Of a DNA stretch of 64,000 bases, positions 1 through 7,344 are shown in pieces. Numbering within the stretch: position 1 is the first letter of the stretch; the number at the start of each line of letters is the position of its first letter. This DNA is from an uncultured Bacteroidales bacterium (GTDB taxonomy: Bacteria; Bacteroidota; Bacteroidia; Bacteroidales; Paludibacteraceae): assembly GCA_946626605.1 (NCBI GenBank), contig CAMOUL010000002.1, positions 1 to 64,000 of the forward strand. The letters are read 5' to 3'. Under the pieces are notes generated by a model. The model was not told the origin of the DNA, did not search any database, and saw only the letters and a list, made by a program, of their open reading frames with translations. A program made the translations under genes and the position numbers.

Positions 1-308
1 TTGCAGAGTTCGAAGCTGTCTCCGTGGTCGAGGTGCAAGCAGATCTGCGGGTGCTCCCAACCGAGCTCTTTAGCGTACTCAACGGCGCCTTGAGCCATGT
101 AGCGAAGCAGGGTCTGGTTCGCATAGTTACGCGCACCTTTCGATACCTGAAGAATAACCGGGGATTTGGTCTCAGCCGAAGCTTTGATGATAGCCTGGAG
201 TTGCTCCATGTTGTTGAAGTTGAATGCCGGGATAGCGTAGCCTCCCTTGATTGCCTTAGCAAACATCTCACGGGTGTTAACAAGGCCTAATTCTTTGTAA
301 GAAACCAT
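1..308 (-). CDS. fba: class II fructose-bisphosphate aldolase, N-terminal part (cut by window edge)
   Basis: Zinc-dependent aldolase that reversibly splits fructose 1,6-bisphosphate in cytosolic glycolysis/gluconeogenesis. The reverse frame from the ATG at 308 begins MVSYKELGLVNTREMF, continues through AIPAFNFNNMEQLQAI, and reaches LHLDHGD just before the window ends; the HxDH group is the zinc/catalytic histidine-aspartate region of class II aldolases. About 102 codons are present and the catalytic C-terminal two thirds lie outside. The frame uses the smooth codon set of a highly expressed gene, like pckA at the other end of the window. I found no TAnnTTTG promoter element in the 83 bases upstream. 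Confidence 0.93.
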   Translation of the reverse strand, partial: MVSYKELGLVNTREMFAKAIKGGYAIPAFNFNNMEQLQAIIKASAETKSPVILQVSKGARNYANQTLLRYMAQGAVEYAKELGWEHPQICLHLDHGDSFELC

Positions 309-360
309 AGTTTTTAAATGTTTTATAAATGTTTATTTGTTTGGATTTTTGTTAAAAATC

Positions 361-408
361 TTGTTTGGCAGCAGAGCTGCTGGTTTGAGCACTACGTGCT
401 TGGTTTAT
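361..408. repeat. dispersed hairpin repeat at the 3' end of the four-helix gene
   Basis: Two small inverted repeats (GCAGCagaGCTGC and AGCACtacGTGCT) are separated by GGTTTGAG-type spacers. Read on the reverse strand the element supplies the last codons (KPST) and stop of the 392-787 gene. Same design as the elements at 791-862 and 3011-3074. Confidence 0.55.
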
Positions 409-787
409 ATTTTTTCCCTTTTATGTCAGATTGTTTCAAATATCTAATCAAAGAGGTTATTTTTTCTTTTACATCTTTTGTTTTATTTAATAATTCTCGA
501 CACTTTTCATCCGTAATATACCCAATATCTAAGGCTCTATATAGTTGACTTATAACCTCTCCACAGGATCCTTTCGCAATATAAAGAAACTGGATAAACT
601 CCTTGTTTCCTTCACGGTCAAATCCTTCCGCTATATTATCCATAATAGAACCTACAGCAGCACGAATCTGCGCACAATAACGGTAATCCTTTAGAAACTC
701 AGGTGTGTTAGAGATCTCGTAAATATCTTTACTTAATTTACGGGCAAGTTGCCAAGTCACTAAATCTTCTAAATTATTAACCGTCAT
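392..787 (-). CDS. four-helix-bundle protein (23S rRNA intervening-sequence protein family)
   Basis: 131 residues, the usual length for the S23/IVS-type four-helix-bundle family, first seen encoded inside 23S rRNA intervening sequences and common as free genes in Bacteroidota. Recognisable segments are LVTWQLARKLSKDIYEI near the start, IRAAVGSIMDNIAEGFDR in the middle and the helix FIQFLYIAKGSCGEVISQL. Members form ring-like oligomers and are thought to bind nucleic acid; the cellular role is not established. It stands alone, between two hairpin repeats, and its final KPST codons and stop come from the downstream repeat. No rRNA surrounds it. Confidence 0.82.
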   Translation of the reverse strand: MTVNNLEDLVTWQLARKLSKDIYEISNTPEFLKDYRYCAQIRAAVGSIMDNIAEGFDREGNKEFIQFLYIAKGSCGEVISQLYRALDIGYITDEKCRELLNKTKDVKEKITSLIRYLKQSDIKGKKYKPST

Positions 788-790
788 AAC

Positions 791-862
791 TCTTCAAACT
801 TTCAAACTAGGGCGCAGCCCAAACTCTCAAACAAGGGCGGAGCCCCAAACTCTCAAACCTTA
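791..862. repeat. dispersed hairpin repeat between two genes
   Basis: Hairpins GGGCgcaGCCC and GGGCggaGCCCC alternate with spacers of the form AAACTCTCAAAC. The right edge overlaps the end of the 853-1644 gene and supplies its TGA stop. The reverse complement of the same unit recurs inside gtrA at 3011-3074. Confidence 0.65.
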
Positions 863-1644
863 AACTTCGAGGCGTGGTGACCACGGATGAGGATGTGGTG
901 GTTCGCGATAGGGTTCGTCAGGAAGTAGTGCGAGAGTTCGGGTGTGGCTTTGATCCAGACCTGCGTACGGCAGAGATGTTGCTCATACTGGCATCGCTCA
1001 AGCTCTACATCCACCGCCACCATCCGGAGCATGTCGTTGCTCAGTTTGACGAGCGTGTAATCACCCGTCGGCAGATCACCATGAATAGCCACCCCTATTC
1101 CGGACTCGAAATGGGTGGTGAACTCATGAGACTCGGTCATGCCGAGCGGCAAGGTACAATGCGCAAAAAGCATCGTACCATCGTTATTGATGCGGGCAGG
1201 ATTGACTTGGAAACACAGTTCGCCGGTGAGTTGCTTGCAGATCATCATCGTCAGCAACGCCGGCACATCTCCTTCGCAAGAGGCCGGGATACCTTCGTCG
1301 TTGAGTTTGGAGAGGGCTATACAGCCGGTATTCCTGACGGTGGAGAGCAGATCAAAACACCGTAGCGTGACACCGTCCAAACGGTACTCGGTTACGAGTT
1401 CTTTAAGGCGCTCATAGATAGCCTCAGCGCCTTTCATGCCGGGATCTACTTCCCCAAGAGAAGTCATTCGACCGATAGGTATATCCACCATCTCGATATT
1501 CATCTTCTCCAATACGGCAGCATAATCCACAGAGGAGGCTATGAGCCAATCCGAGGGTTTTCCTACCACTCCCAAACGCAACTTCTGAGGCTGGTACAGT
1601 ACCTCATGAGAAGGCGTAAATGTCACCGATGAGATCTCTTGCAT
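853..1644 (-). CDS. L-fucose isomerase-like protein, C-terminal-type short paralogue
   Basis: 263 residues. LRLGVVGKPSDWLIASS near the start, then GVTLRCFDLLSTVRNTGC, a CEGDVPALLTMM motif and HEFTTHFESGIGVAIHG, all of which suggest the fucose/arabinose isomerase fold that converts aldoses to ketoses through a metal centre. It is a close paralogue (about two thirds identical by eye) of the gene just upstream, with only 3 bases between them, but it lacks that gene's extra N-terminal domain of about 100 residues. A heteromeric partner or a regulatory subunit is possible; so is independent activity. Substrate cannot be told from sequence. The stop codon lies in a dispersed repeat. Confidence 0.65.
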   Translation of the reverse strand: MQEISSVTFTPSHEVLYQPQKLRLGVVGKPSDWLIASSVDYAAVLEKMNIEMVDIPIGRMTSLGEVDPGMKGAEAIYERLKELVTEYRLDGVTLRCFDLLSTVRNTGCIALSKLNDEGIPASCEGDVPALLTMMICKQLTGELCFQVNPARINNDGTMLFAHCTLPLGMTESHEFTTHFESGIGVAIHGDLPTGDYTLVKLSNDMLRMVAVDVELERCQYEQHLCRTQVWIKATPELSHYFLTNPIANHHILIRGHHASKFKV

Positions 1645-1647
1645 CGT

Positions 1648-2736
1648 TTATGCTCTCCAGAATTTAGCAGCGTGGTGTCCCTTGATGAGCACATGGTGGT
1701 CAGAAAGCGGCGACGAGAGCAGATACTGGCTGACAATCGGGGTTGATTGGATCCATATCTGCGTGCGGCACATGTTCTGCTCATATTGGCAACGAGTCAC
1801 CTGTACGTTCACCGCGAGGAGGCGTTTCATGTCATTGCTGAGTTTAACCAAGGTATAAGGACCTGCAGGCACTTCACCATGGATAGCCACACCTATACCC
1901 GACTCGAAATGGGTAGTGAACTCATGTTTCTCGGTCATGCCGAGGGCAATCGTACATTTCGCCAAAAGGATCTGGCCGTCCGACTGGATACGTGCAGGAC
2001 TTCCCATCCATCCGGTCTCGCCGGTGAGTTTCTTACAAACCATCATCGTCAGCAGGACAGGAATATCTCCCTCACAACCGGCAGGGATGCCTTCGTCATT
2101 GAGTTTGGAAACCGCAATACAACCGGTGTTCTTAACGGTCGTAAAGAGATCGAAACAACGGAGGGTGATACCATCGAGTTTATACTTAGCTACCATCGAA
2201 CGGAGACGCTCATGGATAGCCTCAGCTCCCTTCATACCCGGATCTACTTCACCGAGGGAAGAGAGTTCCTCGAAGGGGATATCCACCAACTCGGTATTCA
2301 TCTTCTCCAACACCTCTTTATAGTTCACGTTGGAAGCGATGAGCCAATCGGAGGATTTACCTACTACTCCGAGGCGCATTTTTTTTTCCGAATGCAGCAC
2401 TTTGTCCAGCGGGGCGCGAGTAAGCGACTCGGTCTCGCTGAGTTCAGGAAAAACCGTATCCTTGGGGTGTTGCATGATTTTCGCAATACCGTTACGCTGG
2501 CGGATGAAACTCAAGATCTCGAGCGCCGCAGGAAGGGAGTTGCTGTACTCTCCTACCATAAGGTAAATAGGCCGTTTGAGGTCAATCTCTTTCTTCTGGA
2601 GCAAGTCCAAAAAGAGCGCCTCCGTACCTCCGGAAAGGACGGCGACCACTTGGTTTTCCTCTACAAACGAATCTGATACCTTGAACGGTAATTCAGACAC
2701 TTCAGTGTGAAGCTTTGAGCATAAAGTGTGTAACAT
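1648..2736 (-). CDS. L-fucose isomerase-like protein, full-length paralogue
   Basis: 362 residues from the ATG at 2736. An open frame continues upstream to 3132 but that part overlaps gtrA and carries no family similarity, and a promoter sits at 2776-2807, so 2736 is preferred. Residues about 1-110 form an extra N-terminal domain with a GGTEALFLDLLQ segment; residues about 120-362 match the short paralogue downstream, including MRLGVVGKSSDWLIAS, GITLRCFDLFTTVKNTGC, CEGDIPVLLTMM and HEFTTHFESGIGVAIHG. The C-terminal half resembles the fucose/arabinose isomerase fold. Sugar substrate unknown. Transcribed with the short copy. Confidence 0.65.
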   Translation of the reverse strand: MLHTLCSKLHTEVSELPFKVSDSFVEENQVVAVLSGGTEALFLDLLQKKEIDLKRPIYLMVGEYSNSLPAALEILSFIRQRNGIAKIMQHPKDTVFPELSETESLTRAPLDKVLHSEKKMRLGVVGKSSDWLIASNVNYKEVLEKMNTELVDIPFEELSSLGEVDPGMKGAEAIHERLRSMVAKYKLDGITLRCFDLFTTVKNTGCIAVSKLNDEGIPAGCEGDIPVLLTMMVCKKLTGETGWMGSPARIQSDGQILLAKCTIALGMTEKHEFTTHFESGIGVAIHGEVPAGPYTLVKLSNDMKRLLAVNVQVTRCQYEQNMCRTQIWIQSTPIVSQYLLSSPLSDHHVLIKGHHAAKFWRA

Positions 2737-2775
2737 GGCTGTATATGTTTTAGAGTTTGTATTCCAAATCCGCTG

Positions 2776-2807
2776 CAAAATTAGTAAAAAAAAATGACAT
2801 ACACAAG
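2776..2807 (-). promoter_or_regulatory. promoter of the fucose-isomerase-like pair
   Basis: On the reverse strand CTTG (2807-2804), 20 bases, TAATTTTG (2783-2776). The CTTG lies within the hairpin at 2798-2815, so terminator and promoter overlap. Start of transcription would fall about 35 bases before the ATG at 2736. Confidence 0.6.
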
Positions 2808-2815
2808 AGTGTATG
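2798..2815 (-). terminator. probable terminator after gtrA
   Basis: Perfect 7-bp inverted repeat CATACAC/GTGTATG with a 4-base loop, followed on the reverse strand within a few bases by nine T residues. It lies 17 bases beyond the gtrA stop. Stem is GC-poor, hence moderate confidence. Confidence 0.55.
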
Positions 2816-2831
2816 CCACTTTTTGCGAATT

Positions 2832-3359
2832 TTATTGTCTGGCGAAGGTAAAATGTTTCTGCCCGAGGTAGCTCACAGCGACGGTAATGAGGGTGATGAA
2901 CATCTTGGAAGGCGTGGGGTACCAACCGAGAATTTCCACACAGAGTTTGAGGCCGAAATAGTTGATTGTCAGGTTGATGAAGACGATGAGGATATAGCGG
3001 CTTAGTTGTCTTGGGGTTTGAGACTGCGTCTTGGTTTGGAGGTTTGGGGCTTCGCCCTGGTTTGGAGTTTGGAACGTTACGAATTTCTGAAGCCAGAAAC
3101 CCGTTAACAACGTGATCGGAAAGACGATACAAAGGGTTGCGATGTGGGGAGTAATTGATAATTGATAATTGATAATTGATAATTGAACTATCTCATGCCC
3201 GATGACGAAGTTGTAGATCAAGAAATAGAGCACCCAGTCGAGTACGAGGTTTCCACCTCCGCAGGCTGCGTAACGGAAAAGTTGCTCCGACATGATTTTG
3301 CGGAACGGGGGATAGAAGAAATCTATTATTTTGGTGATTATTTGCGCTAAACGATTCAT
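2832..3359 (-). CDS. GtrA-like integral membrane protein
   Basis: 175 residues from the ATG at 3359; an open frame begins further upstream (3467) but runs past the promoter at 3380-3411. GtrA family proteins are four-helix inner-membrane proteins that help flip or transfer polyprenyl-linked sugars. Seen here: FRYAACGGGNLVLDWVLYFL, a hydrophobic ATLCIVFPITLLTGFWLQKF helix, YILIVFINLTINYFGLKL, and the C-terminal AVSYLGQKHFTF, typical of the family. Two repeats interrupt it in frame: an ATTGATA tract encoding INYQLSI-type residues between helices 1 and 2, and a hairpin repeat encoding a polar linker between helices 2 and 3. Both fall in predicted loops, so the protein may be functional. Confidence 0.82.
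   Translation of the reverse strand: MNRLAQIITKIIDFFYPPFRKIMSEQLFRYAACGGGNLVLDWVLYFLIYNFVIGHEIVQLSIINYQLSITPHIATLCIVFPITLLTGFWLQKFVTFQTPNQGEAPNLQTKTQSQTPRQLSRYILIVFINLTINYFGLKLCVEILGWYPTPSKMFITLITVAVSYLGQKHFTFARQ
3011..3074. repeat. hairpin repeat inserted in frame in gtrA
   Basis: Contains GGGCttcGCCC flanked by GGTTTGGAG spacers, the reverse complement of the unit at 791-862. It encodes a hydrophilic stretch rich in Gln, Thr and Pro between two membrane helices. Confidence 0.65.
3153..3186. repeat. ATTGATA tandem tract inside gtrA
   Basis: About four consecutive copies of a 9-base ATTGATAAT unit, read in frame as alternating INYQLSI-like residues on the reverse strand. It lies between the first two membrane helices and could change copy number by slippage; each loss or gain of one 9-base unit keeps the frame. 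Confidence 0.8.
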
Positions 3360-3379
3360 TCTGATTACTTTTGCGGGTG

Positions 3380-3411
3380 CAAAATTACTACTTTTTGAGC
3401 AAATACGCAAA
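3380..3411 (-). promoter_or_regulatory. gtrA promoter
   Basis: Reverse strand TTTG (3411-3408), 20 bases, TAATTTTG (3387-3380). Places the transcript start about 15 bases before the ATG at 3359 and supports that start. Confidence 0.7.
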
Positions 3412-3426
3412 TTTTTGAGCAATTTA

Positions 3427-3458
3427 TTTGCATAAACGGATTTTTTTTTGTACTTTTG
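3427..3458 (+). promoter_or_regulatory. rsmA-corA promoter
   Basis: TTTG (3427-3430), 20 bases, TACTTTTG (3451-3458). Transcript start near 3465, so the rsmA ATG at 3533 is inside the transcript and the upstream in-frame start at 3428 is not. Divergent from the gtrA promoter. Confidence 0.7.
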
Positions 3459-3532
3459 CAGCCGCAAAAGGTTTGAGCCTTTGCATAGTAGTAACTAAAA
3501 GTAATCATTTATGGACGATTATCACGCGGAAA

Positions 3533-4321
3533 ATGCAACAAGTACATGCCAAGAAATTTCTGGGGCAGCACTTCTTGACGGACTTGACAGTCGCCCAAAG
3601 AATTGCTGAAACAATCTGCGCCGGACCCACTCTTGAGATAGGTCCGGGTATGGGTGTATTAACCCAATATCTCCTAAAAAATCCCAATATCCAACTCACG
3701 GCGATAGAGATCGACCGCGAGAGTGTGGCGTACCTCAAGGAATGGTATCCGGAGTTACATCTGATAGAGGGAGATTTTCTGAAACTGAACCTGGATATCA
3801 TCTATCCCGAAGGCGAGTTTAACGTCATCGGTAATTATCCGTATAATATCAGCAGCCAGATTTTCTTCAAAGTATTGGAGTACAAAGATCGTATACCCGT
3901 GTGTTCGGGTATGATTCAGAAGGAAGTGGCAGAACGTATAGCCTCCAAGCCCGGCAAGAAGGCGTACGGCATTTTATCCGTCTTGCTACAGGCTTATTAT
4001 GATATAGAATATCTATTTACGGTGGATGAACATGTGTTCAATCCGCCTCCAAAAGTCAAGTCGGCCGTGATCCGTATGACGCGGAACAAGCGACGACGGT
4101 TAGACTGCGACGAGGCGCTCTTTAAGACAGTAGTCAAGACCGCTTTTAACCAGCGACGAAAACAGATGCGCAATTCTCTTCAGCAGCTGGTTGGAAAGGG
4201 TAACCCTATCTTAGAAGAGAAAATTTTTACTATGCGCCCCGAACAGCTGAGTGTAGAACAGTTTATTGAATTAACCCATTTAATTGAAAAAAGCCATGTC
4301 GGAAATCAAGATATTTTATAA
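3533..4321 (+). CDS. rsmA: 16S rRNA (adenine1518/1519-N6) dimethyltransferase
   Basis: 262 residues, normal for RsmA/KsgA, which dimethylates two adjacent adenines in the 3' hairpin of 16S rRNA during late small-subunit assembly. The family start is obvious (KKFLGQHFL, residues 7-15), followed by the SAM-binding EIGPGMG (35-41) and the catalytic N-x-PY motif in GNYPYNIS. The C-terminal part has FNPPPKVKSAVI and AFNQRRKQMRNSL, both family hallmarks. Start chosen at 3533 because it fits the conserved N-terminus and the promoter at 3427-3458. The last 26 bases overlap corA. Confidence 0.95.
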   Translation: MQQVHAKKFLGQHFLTDLTVAQRIAETICAGPTLEIGPGMGVLTQYLLKNPNIQLTAIEIDRESVAYLKEWYPELHLIEGDFLKLNLDIIYPEGEFNVIGNYPYNISSQIFFKVLEYKDRIPVCSGMIQKEVAERIASKPGKKAYGILSVLLQAYYDIEYLFTVDEHVFNPPPKVKSAVIRMTRNKRRRLDCDEALFKTVVKTAFNQRRKQMRNSLQQLVGKGNPILEEKIFTMRPEQLSVEQFIELTHLIEKSHVGNQDIL

Positions 4322-5246
4322 AGATAAGGAGAAAATCAAGGTAGCACGTACCATCTCCGCGCTCAAAGAGCTCGATAAGAAAGATATCATCTGGATCGAT
4401 CTGTTGGACGTGAGTGACAAGACGGAGGATACCTTGGAGGGTTTTCTGAAGATAGAGATCCAGGAAGATGAAGAGATGGAGGAGATTGAGATGTCGTCCC
4501 GTTATATCCAGACGGATGACTCGATCGTAGCCAACAGTAACTTCCTGAAGAATAATTTTGAGGTTGAGCCAATTAACTTCATTTTGAAGAACGGTATTCT
4601 GGTTTCTATCCGTGATAATGAGTTGGACACGTTCAACGAGACATTTAAGAAGTTGTTCGTTAACACCCGTAATTTCCCGACGGGCTATCACGTGTTGGTG
4701 GCGTTGTTCGAGACGCGAGTAGAAAAGGATGCCGACTTGATTGAGGACACGACGGATATGATTACCTCACTCTCTCAACAAATCAACGCGGAGAGCGATC
4801 ACGTAGATGAGGACTTGCTGGTAAAGATCAAGGACTTGCAAGAAAAAGTGACCATCATCCGACAGAACATCATGGATAAACAACGCGTTATATCCAATAT
4901 CCTCAAATGCGATTTCTTCCCCGAAGAACTCTACCCGCGGTTGACGATGATTATCAAAGATATCAACTCGCTTTTCGATTATACCAAGTTCGGTTTTGAT
5001 CGTCTGGACTACCTCCAAGATACCTTCCTCGGTTTGGTAAACATCGAGCAGAACAAGATCATAAAGATCTTCACGGTCATTAACATCATCTTCCTGCCGC
5101 CGACGCTGATCGGTAGTCTGTACGGTATGAACTTTGATTTTATGCCGGAGCTGCATTGGCAATTAGGTTATCCGTTTGCGTTAGGGCTGATGGTACTTTC
5201 GGTAGTACTTATCTTATTGATTTTCAGGCTAAAAAAGTGGTTATAA
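4296..5246 (+). CDS. corA: CorA-type magnesium/divalent cation transporter
   Basis: 316 residues, the standard CorA length. These are homopentameric inner-membrane channels for Mg2+ (some move Co2+ or Zn2+). A long cytosolic domain rich in Glu/Asp and coiled coil fills residues 1-255; the two C-terminal membrane helices flank the signature YGMN (276-279) that forms the selectivity filter, and the protein ends in a basic KKW tail as expected. The ATG at 4296 overlaps the end of rsmA, implying co-transcription from the rsmA promoter. Confidence 0.93.
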   Translation: MSEIKIFYKDKEKIKVARTISALKELDKKDIIWIDLLDVSDKTEDTLEGFLKIEIQEDEEMEEIEMSSRYIQTDDSIVANSNFLKNNFEVEPINFILKNGILVSIRDNELDTFNETFKKLFVNTRNFPTGYHVLVALFETRVEKDADLIEDTTDMITSLSQQINAESDHVDEDLLVKIKDLQEKVTIIRQNIMDKQRVISNILKCDFFPEELYPRLTMIIKDINSLFDYTKFGFDRLDYLQDTFLGLVNIEQNKIIKIFTVINIIFLPPTLIGSLYGMNFDFMPELHWQLGYPFALGLMVLSVVLILLIFRLKKWL

Positions 5247-5406
5247 ACAATTTATCAACATTCCTTTTGTTACACAGTTTATAAGCTGTTCCACGTTGCA
5301 GTTATCAAATCAATAAACAATAGTGGAAAAAATAAAAAAGCGTGTAAGTAATTAAAAATAAAATAAATATAGAGTTTATTTACATTTTCAACAAACAATC
5401 ATTATC

Positions 5407-6354
5407 ATGGATTTAAAAGAAAAAGAATATATAAATAAAATTAAGAAGTTAGCGGCGGAGAAGAATGCGGTTATCTTCGCACATTATTATACCCGTCCGG
5501 AAATACAAGAATGTGCCGATTTCATCGGTGATTCTCTGGCACTTGCACAACAGGCAACGCGCGTGGACGCGGATATATTAGTAATGTGCGGCGTGTATTT
5601 CATGGGAGAGACGATGAAGATCCTCTGTCCGGAGAAGAAAGTGCTTGTTCCGGATATGAATGCAGGTTGTTCGTTGGCGGATAGTTGCAAAGCGGAGGAT
5701 TTGGCGGCATTCAAAGCGCAACATCCGGATCATATGGTAGTGAGTTATGTGAATACGAGTGCCGAAGTGAAGGCATTGACGGATGTAGTGGTTACTTCGT
5801 CCAATGCCAGGAAGATTGTAGATCAGCTGCCTAAGGACGCCAAGATTATTTTTGGTCCGGATCGTAACTTAGGCAGTTATATCAATTCCGTAACCGGCAG
5901 AGAGATGCTGCTTTGGAACGGAGCGTGCCACGTACACAGCCGTTTCTCGTTAGAGGCGTTGTTGCAACTCAAGAAAGAGAATCCGGGTGTAGAAGTATTG
6001 GCGCACCCGGAGTGTAAGGCTCCTATTTTGGCTCAGAGCGATGTAATAGGTTCTACTAAGGCATTGTTAGAGCACACTATCCGATCCGATGCAAAACGGT
6101 TTATAATCGCTACAGAAAGCGGTATTCTCTTTGAGATGCAGCGTGCATGTCCGGATAAAGAGTTTATTCCTGTACCGCCGGAAGTGACAGAAGGTGTGGG
6201 ATGCAGTTGTAACGAATGTGAATACATGCGGATGAATACCTTGGATAAGCTGTATGCATGTCTCAAGGACGAGCAACCGGAGATGCATGTAGAAAAAGAG
6301 ACAGCCGAAAAAGCTATCTCTTCCATTCAAAGAATGTTAGAAATGAGTAAGTAA
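5407..6354 (+). CDS. nadA: quinolinate synthase
   Basis: 315 residues. NadA condenses iminoaspartate with dihydroxyacetone phosphate to quinolinate for NAD synthesis and carries a [4Fe-4S] cluster. Visible: AHYYTRPEIQECADFIGDSL near the start, AGCSLADSC (C88), NGACHVHSRF (C174) and GVGCSCNEC (C266, C268, C271), giving the three cluster cysteines in their usual spacing. NadB and NadC are not in the window. The upstream 160 bases (5247-5406) are AT-rich and hold no clear promoter. Confidence 0.95.
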   Translation: MDLKEKEYINKIKKLAAEKNAVIFAHYYTRPEIQECADFIGDSLALAQQATRVDADILVMCGVYFMGETMKILCPEKKVLVPDMNAGCSLADSCKAEDLAAFKAQHPDHMVVSYVNTSAEVKALTDVVVTSSNARKIVDQLPKDAKIIFGPDRNLGSYINSVTGREMLLWNGACHVHSRFSLEALLQLKKENPGVEVLAHPECKAPILAQSDVIGSTKALLEHTIRSDAKRFIIATESGILFEMQRACPDKEFIPVPPEVTEGVGCSCNECEYMRMNTLDKLYACLKDEQPEMHVEKETAEKAISSIQRMLEMSK

Positions 6355-6355
6355 A

Positions 6356-6682
6356 TCAGTTACCCATCTTAAGTTCTTCACGTCGGCGTTCATAATATTC
6401 GTGGCGTTTAGGGTTCTCGGGAAACCAACCGCGCAAGACACGCATCTCCTGTTGAAAAACCTCGTGAATACCCCAGAAACACGAGAAAGCAAAGGCTGCG
6501 ACAATAGTGGAGGCGATATAGTTATCCAGCAAAAGCGAGATAACCGTACAGATCACTCCCGGGATAAAAAATCCCCACCAGCCTTTACGGCCGAAATAAT
6601 ACTCTAATTTGATTGTAATAGGATGGCAGATACCGATACTGAAGAAGACTGCTGCTCCTATGATAATTCCTGTAAAGTTCAT
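6356..6682 (-). CDS. DUF4491 family small membrane protein
   Basis: 108 residues. Begins MNFTGIIIGAAVFFSIGICHPI, a first membrane helix ending in the HP typical of this Bacteroidales family, then KLEYYFGRKGWW and two more hydrophobic helices (FFIPGVICTVISLLL; TIVAAFAFSCFWGIHEVFQQ). The charged tail ends RREELKMGN. Function unknown. It starts 11 bases after the outer-membrane-type gene upstream, so the two are co-transcribed, and it ends face to face with nadA one base away. Confidence 0.8.
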   Translation of the reverse strand: MNFTGIIIGAAVFFSIGICHPITIKLEYYFGRKGWWGFFIPGVICTVISLLLDNYIASTIVAAFAFSCFWGIHEVFQQEMRVLRGWFPENPKRHEYYERRREELKMGN

Positions 6683-6693
6683 AATTAAAATTA

Positions 6694-7344
6694 TTAGTGT
6701 GTAAACATAAATCCGAAGTAAAGCCTTGGACCGGTAGGCATAAGTAACTCATTTTTATGAATCGCCAACATCCAGTCAAAGCGAAAAGTGATATGTACTT
6801 TTTTTGTGAGACAGTAATCGCATCCTACATAAGGAGATATGTAAAAGAAAGATTGTTTATGAAAGGTACTGTTAGCATCTTTTGTCCAACTATTTTGGTC
6901 TCCTTCCAATATATACAAGCCTTTCATCGATCCTCCTCCTATAGTACCGCCTATATACGGCCATACTTTGTCTAATCGCCAGCAACAATCCGCCAATACG
7001 CCTCCGCATCCTACGCGGACATAACTGCCGGGTTGGAGAAGATCATGACAATCCGTGGTAGCGCCCGGCATGGTAGATACAAATCCTTCAAATCCCGTCC
7101 GCAGGTATTTCCATAAATGTACTCGTAAAGCGCCTCCTATACCGAAAAGTGCACCTTGCGGGCTGGTAGAACGACCATCCGGAGTCAAAGGAGCGTTTTT
7201 ATCTTGTCCGAACAGATAACCGGTATGCAGCATCATTCCTCCGGAGAAACCTTGATAGACTTTATTTTTGGCTATTCCTTCCGACACCTGCGCGTACATG
7301 CCGCACGCGCATATTAATACTATAATGAGTATCTTATACCGCAT
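6694..7344 (-). CDS. secreted outer-membrane beta-barrel-like protein, unknown function
   Basis: 216 residues from the ATG at 7344, giving a clean signal peptide (MRYKILIIVLICACGMYAQ). The mature part is rich in glycine and aromatic residues in alternating patterns (GGALRVHLWKYLRTGFEGF, VWPYIGGTIGGGS, HITFRFDWMLAI) and ends PRLYFGFMF, with an aromatic near the C-terminus as in small outer-membrane barrels. It has six or more cysteines (CHD, GCGG, CCW, CDYC), unusual for a barrel. A TACCTTTG element (7376-7369, reverse strand) precedes it but I see no matching -33. No family recognised. Confidence 0.55.
   Translation of the reverse strand: MRYKILIIVLICACGMYAQVSEGIAKNKVYQGFSGGMMLHTGYLFGQDKNAPLTPDGRSTSPQGALFGIGGALRVHLWKYLRTGFEGFVSTMPGATTDCHDLLQPGSYVRVGCGGVLADCCWRLDKVWPYIGGTIGGGSMKGLYILEGDQNSWTKDANSTFHKQSFFYISPYVGCDYCLTKKVHITFRFDWMLAIHKNELLMPTGPRLYFGFMFTH

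Noticed and set aside
2737..3132. Longer start for the fucose-isomerase-like gene (extra 132 codons)
   Set aside because: This part overlaps gtrA in another frame, has no family character, and lies upstream of the promoter at 2776-2807.
5247..5406. Possible origin of replication: TTATCAACA (DnaA-box-like) at 5252-5260 and a partial parS-like TGTTCCACGTTGCAGT near 5287
   Set aside because: Only one near-match to a DnaA box and a 12-of-16 parS match in 160 bases; no box cluster. The good parS is at 37145.
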